Notes under the pieces: generated by a model
Told to the model about the DNA's origin: nothing
What the model saw: only the letters and a program-made list of their open reading frames with translations
The model's database searches: none
Program-made: the position numbers and the translations under genes
Origin: Hyphomicrobium_A sp964493785
GTDB taxonomy: Bacteria > Pseudomonadota > Alphaproteobacteria > Rhizobiales > Hyphomicrobiaceae
Assembly: GCA_964493785.1 (NCBI GenBank)
Contig: CAZBPM010000003.1
Coordinates: forward strand, 176,138-240,137
Direction of reading: 5' to 3'
DNA length: 64,000 bases
Shown: in pieces, positions 51,283 to 60,166 of the stretch
Numbering within the stretch: the stretch's first letter is position 1
Layout of the letters: every line of letters starts with the position of its first letter

Positions 51283-52638
51283 TCAATTCCCCAGCGGCAC
51301 GTTGAGCTGCAAGCGGCCCATCCAGTTTCCTGCTGCGCTGTTCGCCGCTCCGCTTTCGACGCCGCCTTTGGCTTCGAGGCTCGTGCCATCCTTCACGCCG
51401 ACGGCGACGCCTGCTTCCGCCTTCAATTGCACGTCCGTAGGGCGGATCGCTGTTGCAGATGGATTGAGCGCCTGCAGATCATCGAATCCGACGAAGGCGC
51501 CGAGCGCAGCGCGCGGTTCAATGAAAGTGCTGTCATCGAGCGCGAAGCGCTTCGATACTTCGGGAAGCACTTCGACCTTGCCGTTGCCCGCGGCCCTCGT
51601 CTCGTTTGATGCGGAGTCGCGCACCGCGTCCTCGACGTAGACGAGACCGACGCTCGGCGCGACCTTCCAACCGCCGAACTCACGCGTGCCGGTGAGCTTG
51701 CTGCGGATGAGCTTGCGCTGCGTCAGGGTGTCGTCGATTGCCCCGCTCGATACGGCGTTTTCCGTCTCGCCCCACGCGGCGCGCGCATCGAAGACGACGC
51801 CAGAGCCGACCTTGACGCTCGTGTACGGGCCGACCATCCAGCCGCGCGCCGCCATGTCGGGCGTGCTGTCGCGGAAGCTCTCGACGCCGCGATCGAGCTG
51901 CGCCAGGGCGCCGACCATGATGTCGGGGGAGAGCATCGAACGCGTGCCCATGTAGAGCACACTGAGGTTGTTGCCAGTGTCGAGCGCGGCGTCATAGGTC
52001 TGCATCCGGCCCTCGAGCCAGAAATCGACGATCCCCGGATCGATCTTCTTGTTGCCGTTCGCCGCGGCGGCGATCTCCGACAGGCTTACGGAAAAGCCGA
52101 CGTCCTTGGCCCGGCCGTTTTCGCCGATAGAAACGCTGCTCGACAGCGGCTTTTCGGCATTGATGATCGGCGTCGGCGCGCGATCGATGCGCAGACGGTC
52201 TGGATCGCGGGAGTTGAGGAGGGCCTTTCGGCGTTCGAGGAAGGCGGCGTTTGCGGCCTCGGTCGTCGTCGACACGCAAGACGCGCGGACGGCGCCGGCG
52301 GCATCGGCAGAGGTGGCAAGCTTGAAGGTGTAGGTGCCGGCGACCGCGGACCGGAAGGTCGCCGTGTCCGAAGAGCTGCCATCGACGAGCGTCGCAAGAC
52401 CGTCAGGTCCGCCGGAAACCGAGACGGACGCTGCGTCGGCAGTGAACGTCAGCAGATCGCCGGCGTCGAGCGAAACGCTCTTTCGAAGTGAGGAGCCGGC
52501 GGAAAGTTGACCGTTCAGGGCTCCGCGGTTGACGGCCACGCAGCCTTCGCCGTCCGCGGCGCTGACCGACCCGACTGGGACTAGCGAAGCCGCAAGCGCA
52601 AAGAGTGTGGCCGAGAGCCCGTTTGGTCTGTTCGACAT
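51283..52638 (-). CDS. Autotransporter-like outer-membrane beta-barrel protein
   Basis: A 451-residue exported protein. The signal peptide starts MSNRPNGLSATLFALAASL and ends near SVSA. A ~120-residue beta-rich N-terminal region (SLDAGDLLTFTADAASVSVSG) with two cysteines follows. The rest alternates short beta strands typical of a barrel, and ends in QLNVPLGN. The second half (KVGSGVVFDARAAWGETENAV, LTGTREFGGWKVAPSVGLVY) is of the autotransporter beta-domain type. The last residue is Asn, not the usual Phe. ATG 52638 or 52644 starts it. Function unknown. Confidence 0.72.
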   Translation of the reverse strand: MSNRPNGLSATLFALAASLVPVGSVSAADGEGCVAVNRGALNGQLSAGSSLRKSVSLDAGDLLTFTADAASVSVSGGPDGLATLVDGSSSDTATFRSAVAGTYTFKLATSADAAGAVRASCVSTTTEAANAAFLERRKALLNSRDPDRLRIDRAPTPIINAEKPLSSSVSIGENGRAKDVGFSVSLSEIAAAANGNKKIDPGIVDFWLEGRMQTYDAALDTGNNLSVLYMGTRSMLSPDIMVGALAQLDRGVESFRDSTPDMAARGWMVGPYTSVKVGSGVVFDARAAWGETENAVSSGAIDDTLTQRKLIRSKLTGTREFGGWKVAPSVGLVYVEDAVRDSASNETRAAGNGKVEVLPEVSKRFALDDSTFIEPRAALGAFVGFDDLQALNPSATAIRPTDVQLKAEAGVAVGVKDGTSLEAKGGVESGAANSAAGNWMGRLQLNVPLGN

Positions 52639-52724
52639 GTGCATCGCCCGCCTACGCAATTAACGCGATTCGATGTCGTTGCTGCACAGCAATATCGACG
52701 GAAGTATGAAATCGGGCCAATAAG

Positions 52725-54512
52725 TTAGCCGGCGGCATTTGGCTCAGGCTCTTCGCGCGCTCGCAGAGGCGGGAGGCGGGCGACCATCGTGTCGGCTATT
52801 TCGCGCGCACCCTCGACCACCACGGTAGCGCCGAGGCTGGTGAGATAGTCGGTCTCCGTCGCAGAGTGCGCATGGACGATGATGTAGAGCGATGGGTTGG
52901 CTGCGCGCGCCTGCTCAACGATCTGACCCGCCTCGAAGGGATCGGGCACTGCGATCATCAGCGCGCGCGCCTTCGGGAGGTTGGCGACACCGAGGGCGAC
53001 CGGTGCGCTCGCTGATACGACGTCGACGCCTGCCGCCTTGAGGGGGCCAACGATCTCGTCCTTTTCGTCGATGACGAACAGAGGTTCGCCGGCGCGAATG
53101 AGCGCCTCGCCTATCCAGCGGCCGATGTTACCGTATCCGATGAGAACGGTGTGCCCTTGCTGGGTCGTCGCCTCGAAATCATCGTCGACGGGTTTGGAAA
53201 TCGAGGTGGCCGGAACCGGCGGCGCCTCTGGAGTTGCAGGTGTGGGCGTTGCGGCAGGCGGCGAGTGCGGTACGGGAGCCGAAGCCGGCTGAGGCGGTGT
53301 TCCGTCGCGCCTATCGAGCCAGGGCTTGGCGAGGTCGAGCCCGCGGAACAGCAGCGGGTTGAGTAGGATCGAGATGATCGCGCCGGCAAGAACCAGCTCA
53401 CGTCCCTGCTCGGGCATTAGGCCGAGCCCGACACCCAAGCCGACGAGAATGAAGGAAAATTCGCCGATCTGCGCGAGGCTGACCGAAATCGTGGCGGCGG
53501 TTATCCATGGACGGCCGAAGGCGCGCACGATCGCGAACGCTGCAACGGACTTGGCGACGAGGATGATGCTCACGGTGGCAAGAACGAGCAGCGGGTCACG
53601 CACGAGTATCGACGGGTCGAACAGCATGCCGACCGAGATGAAGAACAGTACCGCGAATGCGTCACGCAGTGGCAGCGTCTCCGAGGCGGCCTGCTGGCTG
53701 AGCGCGGACTCCGACAGGATCATGCCGGCGAAGAACGCGCCGAGGGCGAACGAAACGTCGAAGAGCTGGGCCGCACCGTAAGCGCATCCCAAAGCGATCG
53801 ATAGAACTGCCAGTCGGAACAGCTCGCGCGACCCGCCGTGTGCCACATAGTGCAGCACCCATGGGATTACCCGGCGTCCGACGACCAGCATGATGGCGAC
53901 GAAAGCCACCAACTTGGCCACGGTGATCGCCAGCGTCTTGAAAATCTCCTGCATTCCGAACGGCGTCGCGCGCTCGAGGCTTCCGTCGAGCAGTGGGACA
54001 ACCGCGGGCAGGAGCACGAGCGCCAGCACCATTACGAGATCTTCGACGATCAGCCAGCCGACGGCTATGCGGCCGCGTTCGGTATTGACGATGCGCCGTT
54101 CCTGTAGAGCGCGCAGCAGGACGACGGTACTGGCGACAGAAAGCGCGAGGCCGAAGGTCAGGCCAGCCCCCACGGACCAGCCCAAAAGGTGAGCCAACAA
54201 CATCCCAAACAGCGTGGCGACGGCGATCTGGCCGATGGCTCCGGGAATGGCGATCGTGCGGACCGACCACAGGTCTTTAAGTGAGAAGTGCAGCCCGACA
54301 CCGAACATCAGCAGGATGACGCCGATCTCGGCCAGCTCGCTGGCGAGCGACTGGTCGGCGACGAAGCCGGGTGTATGCGGACCTAGAATGACGCCAGCGA
54401 GCAGGTAGCCGACGAGGGGTGAAACGCGGATGCGCTGAGCTATGGCGCCAAACACAAAAGCGAGGCAGAGACCGATGACAATGGTGGCGATCAGCGGTGT
54501 GTCGTGCGGCAT
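52725..54512 (-). CDS. CPA2-family cation:proton antiporter with TrkA-N domain (YbaL/KefB-like)
   Basis: A 595-residue transporter. The first ~380 residues form about 12 membrane helices of the Na/H-exchanger fold (LVGYLLAGVILGPHTPGF, LMFGVGLHFSLKDLWSV, LSVASTVVLLRAL, GWLIVEDLVMVLALVLLP with the key Glu-Asp). A proline-rich linker (about residues 405-440) leads to a Rossmann-type TrkA-N domain (HTVLIGYGNIGRWIGEALIR). Members exchange K+ or Na+ for protons under nucleotide or glutathione control; the ion is not determined. It is divergent from the permuted peptidase gene. Confidence 0.92.
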   Translation of the reverse strand: MPHDTPLIATIVIGLCLAFVFGAIAQRIRVSPLVGYLLAGVILGPHTPGFVADQSLASELAEIGVILLMFGVGLHFSLKDLWSVRTIAIPGAIGQIAVATLFGMLLAHLLGWSVGAGLTFGLALSVASTVVLLRALQERRIVNTERGRIAVGWLIVEDLVMVLALVLLPAVVPLLDGSLERATPFGMQEIFKTLAITVAKLVAFVAIMLVVGRRVIPWVLHYVAHGGSRELFRLAVLSIALGCAYGAAQLFDVSFALGAFFAGMILSESALSQQAASETLPLRDAFAVLFFISVGMLFDPSILVRDPLLVLATVSIILVAKSVAAFAIVRAFGRPWITAATISVSLAQIGEFSFILVGLGVGLGLMPEQGRELVLAGAIISILLNPLLFRGLDLAKPWLDRRDGTPPQPASAPVPHSPPAATPTPATPEAPPVPATSISKPVDDDFEATTQQGHTVLIGYGNIGRWIGEALIRAGEPLFVIDEKDEIVGPLKAAGVDVVSASAPVALGVANLPKARALMIAVPDPFEAGQIVEQARAANPSLYIIVHAHSATETDYLTSLGATVVVEGAREIADTMVARLPPLRAREEPEPNAAG

Positions 54513-54878
54513 TCCTCGGGGGGGTCCTTTCGCGAAGCTGACGGACTATTCTACGGGGAAGAATAAATATTGCACCCTATTCATTGCCGCATGCGGGCAT
54601 CCAAGGCCTCGAGACACGCGGGCTTGGCGGCACGATTCAAACGCCGGCCGGTGACCACATCGGCGCGACGCAAAACAAAATCGGCGGGGTTTTCAGTCGC
54701 GCTCGTGCAGGTGCCGATGGCGATGGGCTGCCACAGATTTTAATCCTAGTCCGACTGGCGGCGGCAGCTATCCCGATGGCGCCTCAATCCGGCGTCAGTG
54801 TCTGCTCAAAGTCAGTGTTTGGCCAAAACCGGCGACGTGCTAATCGAATTGCCAAAAGTTGCGTGGGGGAGACGCCCG
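54513..54878. promoter_or_regulatory. Divergent intergenic region, antiporter gene / peptidase operon
   Basis: A 366-base gap with no convincing gene. A GTGGGGGAG just before 54879 serves as the ribosome-binding site of the rightward gene. Promoters for both directions must lie here; AT-rich stretches near 54545-54575 are candidates, but I cannot fix -35/-10 boxes. Confidence 0.4.
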
Positions 54879-56150
54879 ATGTCATTGCCAAGAACGTTCA
54901 CCGTCGCAGGACTTGCTACAATCCTGGCCGCACTGGGGGCGTGCGCCGCTGGCGCCGCTGACTTCGCATATAACGAGAAAACCAACGCAGACCTCGCCAA
55001 GAAGCTGAAGATCCCGGTGTTCTTCGCCGTGCCGAAGAGCTCCTGGGCGCCGCTGCCGAAGGACATCAAGACCACCGACAAGCTGGTCGAGTTCAAGCAT
55101 CCCGACGGGGTGAAGGCGAAAGGCGATGTCGGTTTGCGGCTCGTCGTAGCCAAGCGGTCTGGGCTTTCGGCGCGCCTTGGCAAGAGCGGGCTGCTGCAGA
55201 CCGGTGACATCATGCTGACGTTCCGCTCCGAGTGGGGCGGCGCCGGGGCGTACCCGAACATCCAGATGGGGATCAGCCACACCGGCTTCGCCTACATCGA
55301 CAAGAACGGGAACCTGCGCAATCTCGACAATCCAATGGACGGCGAATATGTCGGGCCCGGCAATCTGACGAGCGAGCACTATCGCACGCTGAACTTCCTG
55401 CACATCGTCCGGCCGCGAAATCTGACGGATGCTCAGAAGGCCAACCTGCTCGGCTGGGCGACGAAGCTCAATGCAAGTGCGAGCAAGGTCTATCCGAGCC
55501 AGATCAGTTTCAACCAGGACTACAACGCACCGAAGTACAAGCCGGGCTCCAACCTCGACTTCGTGAAGCGCTTCGGCCAGATCGCGCTCGGGCAGGGCAA
55601 CTCGTCGGGCAAGCCGCTCGACATGTATTGCTCGGAGTACGTTTGGTCGTTGCTGTCGCTGCGCAATTGCGATCCGGCCAAAAGCGACGCGGACTTCAAG
55701 GGCAGCCGCGTGCCTTCATGCATCAAAGAGCCGATGGAGCCGATGAAGGCGACCGGCAACGTGCTGCCCACACACGGACGCAACTCCTATTCGGGGCTCG
55801 CGGACGGGCCGCTGCTGGTGCTCGACAGCATGGAGCTGAGCGACGAGGTTCGTAAGCCGATCATCGACGGCATCTTCACCGAGAACCCGGCGGGCATGTC
55901 GAAGATGTCGGTCGGACATCGCAAGGTTGCCGAGGAGATGCAGCCACGGTTCGAGAGGTTGAAGAGCTACTATGTCGGCATGACCGGTAGGATGTGGCAG
56001 AACTGGCGGGCGCGCCTGATCGGCACCGGCTTCAATTGGGCCGGCATCGCCGAGAACTATTCGCCCACCTCTTTTCTCGTCAACACGCTGCTGCCTGAGA
56101 ACAATAACAACCGCACCATGGACTACGTGGCGACGGTCTATATCGAATAG
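54879..56150 (+). CDS. Putative circularly permuted NlpC/P60 (YiiX-like) papain-fold cysteine peptidase, exported
   Basis: A 423-residue exported protein. The signal peptide (MSLPRTFTVAGLATILAALG) ends near AAGA; a Cys22 in LGAC could alternatively be lipidated. The middle has LLQTGDIMLTF followed by GISHTGFAYI (candidate catalytic His134) and, about 115 residues later, MYCSEYVWSL (candidate nucleophile Cys251). His before Cys is the permuted order seen in the YiiX/YebB papain-like hydrolases. The C-terminal ~120 residues have no known domain. ATG 54879 is preferred over 54798. An M19 dipeptidase gene follows 23 bases later. Assignment is by motif only. Confidence 0.6.
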   Translation: MSLPRTFTVAGLATILAALGACAAGAADFAYNEKTNADLAKKLKIPVFFAVPKSSWAPLPKDIKTTDKLVEFKHPDGVKAKGDVGLRLVVAKRSGLSARLGKSGLLQTGDIMLTFRSEWGGAGAYPNIQMGISHTGFAYIDKNGNLRNLDNPMDGEYVGPGNLTSEHYRTLNFLHIVRPRNLTDAQKANLLGWATKLNASASKVYPSQISFNQDYNAPKYKPGSNLDFVKRFGQIALGQGNSSGKPLDMYCSEYVWSLLSLRNCDPAKSDADFKGSRVPSCIKEPMEPMKATGNVLPTHGRNSYSGLADGPLLVLDSMELSDEVRKPIIDGIFTENPAGMSKMSVGHRKVAEEMQPRFERLKSYYVGMTGRMWQNWRARLIGTGFNWAGIAENYSPTSFLVNTLLPENNNNRTMDYVATVYIE

Positions 56151-56173
56151 GCGGCAGGAGACCACGGCAGGCA

Positions 56174-57238
56174 ATGAAGATCGATCGGCGTCAATTCGTT
56201 CAGGGGGCGGTCGCCGCCTCCTGTACGCTGGCGCAGCCAGCACGCACCGAGGCCGCCGCTCCCGTCTACATCGGCGACATGCACTCGCACCTGTTCTTCT
56301 TCGGCATGGGCGCATCTCCGGATAAGAGGCCGCTGGGTCCGACGATGGTGGCGGGCAACGCGACGCTGGTGGCGTGGTCGCTGGTCGGCGACGTTCCGTG
56401 GCTGCGCGTCACGGGCACGGGAATCAAGCAGAAGGGCCAGCCGAAGCGCGGCGAGCCGATCGCTTGGTTCGAAAGCGATCTGGTCCGCATCAAGCAGCAT
56501 TTGTCCGAGCAGAAGCTGAAGCTCGCGCTAACGCCCGATGACGTCGACAGGGCGCTCGCGGGCGAGCCGCACGTGGTGCTGACCGTCGAGGGCGCGACCT
56601 TCGTCGAGGACGACCCGGCTCCGCTCGCGCACGCTTATGAGCTGGGGGTGCGCAGCATCCAACTCGTGCACTACATCGAGAATCCGCTCGGAGACTTCCA
56701 GACCGAGCGTCCGCAGTATGGCGGACTGACCGATCTCGGCCGCAAGGTGATCGAGGAATGCAACCGGCTGGGCATGCTGGTCGACCTCGCGCATTGCACC
56801 GATGTCGCGGTGAAGGAAGCGCTCGAGGTCACGACGCAGCCGGTGGTGTGGTCGCACTCGTCGGTGACGCGCACGCGCCAGCCGAACTGGAAGATGCCGG
56901 TGTGGCAGGCGCGGCAACTGCCAATCGAGACGGCGAAGGTGATCGCTGAGAAGGGTGGCGTGATCGGCCTTTGGCCGATGCGGTCGGATGTCGGGACGAC
57001 CCCGGAAGCCTATGCCGAACGAGCCTGGGAGCTGGGCGAATGGCTGGGTGTCGACCATGTCGGCTTCGGCACGGATATGAACGCCATCTCGCGGCCAGCG
57101 ATCGCAAGCTACAGCGATCTACAGAAAGTCGTGCGCACCTGGCAGCAAGCGGGGTTCGCCGACGAGGCGATCCGCAAGATCGCACTCGGGAACTTCGCGC
57201 GCGTGCTGAAGCAGGCCATGGGCGGACGGGCAGCTTAG
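56174..57238 (+). CDS. Membrane dipeptidase (peptidase family M19), exported
   Basis: A 354-residue zinc dipeptidase. The N-terminus DRRQFVQGA resembles a twin-arginine signal (R-R-Q-F). Metal ligands of the M19 barrel are visible: IGDMHSHL (His37, Asp35/His39), LTVEGATF (Glu139), LVDLAHCTD (His207) and VVWSHSSV (His228); FGTDMNAI near the end is the conserved Asp region. M19 enzymes cut dipeptides, including D-amino-acid ones. It follows the permuted papain-like gene by 23 bases with a GGCAGGAG-type site, so the two form an operon. Confidence 0.88.
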   Translation: MKIDRRQFVQGAVAASCTLAQPARTEAAAPVYIGDMHSHLFFFGMGASPDKRPLGPTMVAGNATLVAWSLVGDVPWLRVTGTGIKQKGQPKRGEPIAWFESDLVRIKQHLSEQKLKLALTPDDVDRALAGEPHVVLTVEGATFVEDDPAPLAHAYELGVRSIQLVHYIENPLGDFQTERPQYGGLTDLGRKVIEECNRLGMLVDLAHCTDVAVKEALEVTTQPVVWSHSSVTRTRQPNWKMPVWQARQLPIETAKVIAEKGGVIGLWPMRSDVGTTPEAYAERAWELGEWLGVDHVGFGTDMNAISRPAIASYSDLQKVVRTWQQAGFADEAIRKIALGNFARVLKQAMGGRAA

Positions 57239-57248
57239 CACCTTCACC

Positions 57249-57352
57249 GTCATCCTTGGGCTCGTCCCGAGGATCACCGGGTGCGCCAAAAACAACGGGT
57301 GAGCTTCGGAGCGCCCTGAAGGCTGGGTCCTCGGCATAAAGCCGAGGATGAC
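57249..57352. repeat. Imperfect inverted repeat, probable intergenic palindromic element
   Basis: GTCATCCT (57249-57256) is complementary to AGGATGAC (57345-57352), with further complementary parts inside (CCCGAGGAT near 57267 and TCCTCGGC / GCCGAGGA near 57329-57348). Such GTCATCCT...AGGATGAC units resemble dispersed palindromic elements of Rhizobiales chromosomes. It lies between the convergent dipeptidase gene and hslU and may stop transcription from both. Confidence 0.6.
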
Positions 57353-57360
57353 ACCCTGTA

Positions 57361-58677
57361 CTAGAGGATGAACTTGGAGAGGTCGGTGTTTCTCGCGAGA
57401 TCGCCAATGCGGTCGTTGACGTAGGCAGCGTCGATGGTGACGGCCTGGCCGGGGCGGTCGGAGGCGTCGAAAGAGATCTCGTCCAGCACCCGCTCCATCA
57501 CGGTCTGCAGCCGGCGGGCGCCGATGTTCTCGACGGTGGAATTGACCTGCACCGCCGCGTCGGCGAGCGCATCAATGGCGTCGTCTGTGAAGTCGATCGT
57601 CAGGCTCTCGGTCGCCATCAGCGCCACGTACTGCTTGATGAGGCTGGCCTCGGGCTCCGTCAGAATGCGCCGCATGTCCTCCCGCGTCAGCGCGCTCAGC
57701 TCGACGCGAATGGGCAAGCGGCCCTGAAGCTCGGGAAGCAGGTCCGAAGGCTTGGCCACGTGAAAGGCGCCCGAGGCGATGAATAGAACGTGGTCGGTTT
57801 TCACTGGGCCGTATTTGGTGGAAACGGTCGTGCCTTCGATGAGCGGCAGCAGATCGCGCTGAACGCCCTCGCGCGAGACGTCGGCGCCGGCGCGGCCGGT
57901 GTCCGAGCGCGAGCAGATCTTGTCGATCTCGTCGAGGAAGACGATGCCGTTGTTCTCGACGGCGCTCACCGCCTCGCTCGTCAGGGCATCACCGTCGATC
58001 AGCTTATCGCTCTCCTCGGCGACGAGGACGTCGAAGCTGTCGGCGACGGTGACGCGACGCGGCTTGGTACGCTGACCGAACGCCTTGCCGAGCATGTCGC
58101 CGAGGTTGATGGCGCCGATGGAGGCGCCCGGTGCCCCCGGGATATCGAACATGGGCAGGCCGCCTGCAGGGGAATCGGCGACCTGGATCTCGATCTCCTT
58201 GTCGTTCATCTCGCCGGCGCGCAGCTTCTTGCGGAAACTATCGCGCGTCGCGGGCGATGCGCCGGGCCCGACGAGCGCATCGAGCACACGTTCCTCGGCG
58301 TTCTTCTCGGCGCGGGCGCGGACGTCCTTGCGCTTGACGTCTTTCACGAGGCCGAGCGCGACCTCGACGAGGTCGCGGATGATCGAATCCACGTCGCGGC
58401 CGACATAACCGACCTCGGTGAACTTCGTCGCCTCGATCTTGATGAAGGGCGCGCCGGCGAGCCTGGCGAGGCGGCGGGATATTTCCGTCTTGCCGACGCC
58501 GGTGGGTCCGATCATCAGGATGTTCTTCGGCAGAACCTCCTCCTTCAGATCGCCGGTGAGCTGCTGGCGGCGCCAGCGGTTGCGCAGTGCGATGGCGACT
58601 GCGCGCTTGGCGTCGCCCTGACCGACAATGTAGCGGTCGAGCTCGGATACGATTTCACGGGGGGAGAAGTTGGTCAT
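57361..58677 (-). CDS. hslU: ATP-dependent protease ATPase subunit HslU (ClpY)
   Basis: A 438-residue AAA+ unfoldase that feeds substrates to HslV. It begins MTNFSPREIVSELDRYIVGQ; Walker A is MIGPTGVGKTE (residues 57-64), Walker B NNGIVFLDEIDKI, and the sensor/arginine region GARRLQTVMERVLDEISFDA. The I-domain lies between. Its C-terminal LSKFIL is the HslV-docking tail. The frame is open 46 codons upstream, but the conserved start is at 58677. Two membrane-protein genes separate it from hslV, same strand. Confidence 0.98.
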   Translation of the reverse strand: MTNFSPREIVSELDRYIVGQGDAKRAVAIALRNRWRRQQLTGDLKEEVLPKNILMIGPTGVGKTEISRRLARLAGAPFIKIEATKFTEVGYVGRDVDSIIRDLVEVALGLVKDVKRKDVRARAEKNAEERVLDALVGPGASPATRDSFRKKLRAGEMNDKEIEIQVADSPAGGLPMFDIPGAPGASIGAINLGDMLGKAFGQRTKPRRVTVADSFDVLVAEESDKLIDGDALTSEAVSAVENNGIVFLDEIDKICSRSDTGRAGADVSREGVQRDLLPLIEGTTVSTKYGPVKTDHVLFIASGAFHVAKPSDLLPELQGRLPIRVELSALTREDMRRILTEPEASLIKQYVALMATESLTIDFTDDAIDALADAAVQVNSTVENIGARRLQTVMERVLDEISFDASDRPGQAVTIDAAYVNDRIGDLARNTDLSKFIL

Positions 58678-58736
58678 TGCCTTCCTGCAGGGATCGCGCG
58701 CTAAGCGCTGTCGGAATGTGGCGTCTGCTTCCCCAA

Positions 58737-59792
58737 TCAGGAAGCGGGTGGGACAAGTTGACGGAAGCGGCCGAGCGGCAGGGCCTGCAAAGCCGCGGAG
58801 CGCAGACGCCGCCATTGCGCGGAGAGTAGCAGGACAAGGGCGGCGAGGCCCAGCAGCGTCAGCGAGAGCGACATGTCCTTGGCCATGCGCTCGGAAAGCA
58901 GGTAGCCGACCGCCAGGCCAGCGTAGGAGAGTCCGGAGACCAGCAGCGCGCGGCGGTCGAGGACGATGGCGATCGTCCCGAACAGGGTGAACAGCGCCAG
59001 CATTCCGATGGCCTGGGCGGCCTCACCTGCGGAGCTGAAAAGCAGGGTACTCACGGCTTCCACAAGCATCGGAGCGGCGAGAAGATGCAGCCAGAAGGCG
59101 ACGTCGGAGCGTCGGGTCAGCCGTTCGGTGTCGGTGGCGTCGATACGAACGGCGAGCGCAAAAATCAGAAAACCCAGAACCCCAAGCACGAGCGCGCGGG
59201 ATGCCTCGGCGCGGGAGGGGTCAATGAAGCCAAGGCCGCCAACGATTGCGCACACTAGGCCAGCCGCGATGATCGCGGCATCGATGGGCACGGCGAAACG
59301 CCAACGATGCAACGCCGCTGCGATCGCGGAGCCCAGGCCGAACAGAGCCCATGAGGGCGTCAGGGATTCCGCCTCCGGAACCTCGGCTAGCTGGAGTCCA
59401 CCGCCGACGGCCATGTAGAGGACGATCCCGCCGGCTATCGCGAACATCAGCGAAAGCATGATGGCAGGCAGGGCCAGGCGCAGGCGCCGCACGAAGACAC
59501 CCGACAGTGCCCACGCGGCCACCATCGCGACCGCGGCGAAGCCAATGCCGAAGCCCAGCGTGCTGGTGAGTCCGAAGAGGGCGGAAACCAGCAGCAAGAT
59601 GCCGATCGAGACGAAAACGTCGTTGAAGCCGCCGATCAGTCGGAGGCGCTCATCGTCGGGATCGATGGTCTCGGCTGCACCAAGGGAAACCGACGCTGGC
59701 GACGTCTCGGCAAGGGCGCGCAGTCGAGCGGCCTGCTCGGCGGTGATGATGCCCTGGGCGACGCCAAGGTCAATGTGCTCGTCTTTGATCAT
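58737..59792 (-). CDS. Polytopic membrane protein of unknown function
   Basis: A 351-residue protein with a soluble N-terminal helical part (MIKDEHIDLGVAQGIITAEQAARLRAL) and about nine to ten membrane helices. The head resembles the short N-terminal domains seen in DUF2157-type membrane proteins, but I cannot confirm the family. No catalytic motif is visible. It lies between the SMR transporter gene and hslU, 60 bases from the hslU start, so all four leftward genes from hslV to hslU may form one transcript. Confidence 0.7.
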   Translation of the reverse strand: MIKDEHIDLGVAQGIITAEQAARLRALAETSPASVSLGAAETIDPDDERLRLIGGFNDVFVSIGILLLVSALFGLTSTLGFGIGFAAVAMVAAWALSGVFVRRLRLALPAIMLSLMFAIAGGIVLYMAVGGGLQLAEVPEAESLTPSWALFGLGSAIAAALHRWRFAVPIDAAIIAAGLVCAIVGGLGFIDPSRAEASRALVLGVLGFLIFALAVRIDATDTERLTRRSDVAFWLHLLAAPMLVEAVSTLLFSSAGEAAQAIGMLALFTLFGTIAIVLDRRALLVSGLSYAGLAVGYLLSERMAKDMSLSLTLLGLAALVLLLSAQWRRLRSAALQALPLGRFRQLVPPAS

Positions 59793-59807
59793 GCGCCAGC
59801 GGTAGCG

Positions 59808-60131
59808 TCAGGCGGAGACGAACTTGAGGCCGACGATGCAGGCGACGAGGCCGAACAGCAGCATCAACCGCTGCGGGTTCGCCGTCTCGCCGAACGCCCA
59901 AACGCCGAGCACCGCGGTGCCGGCGGCGCCGATGCCGGTCCAGACGGCGTAGGCGGTCCCGAGCGGGACGCCTTCCAGCGAGCGGTTAAGGCAATAAAGG
60001 CTCATGCCAGCGAGGGCGAAGAACGACAGCGTGAAGCCCAGCCTGCTGGGGCTCAGTCCGCCAGAGAACCGGAAGACCGTGGTAGCGGCGACTTCCAACG
60101 CTCCGGCGGTGAGTAGATACATCCACGCCAT
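59808..60131 (-). CDS. Small multidrug resistance (SMR)-family transporter
   Basis: A 107-residue four-helix protein: MAWMYLLTAGALEVAATTVF contains the essential membrane Glu13, and LGTAYAVWTGIGAAGTAVLG is the classic SMR loop-3 motif. SMR proteins work as dual-topology dimers exporting quaternary ammonium or guanidinium compounds in exchange for protons; whether it is EmrE-like or SugE/Gdx-like is not clear. GGAGAG lies nine bases before the ATG. It starts 35 bases after hslV. Confidence 0.9.
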   Translation of the reverse strand: MAWMYLLTAGALEVAATTVFRFSGGLSPSRLGFTLSFFALAGMSLYCLNRSLEGVPLGTAYAVWTGIGAAGTAVLGVWAFGETANPQRLMLLFGLVACIVGLKFVSA

Positions 60132-60166
60132 CAGCTCAACTCTCCTGCCCCTTGGCGGTCCCGCGA

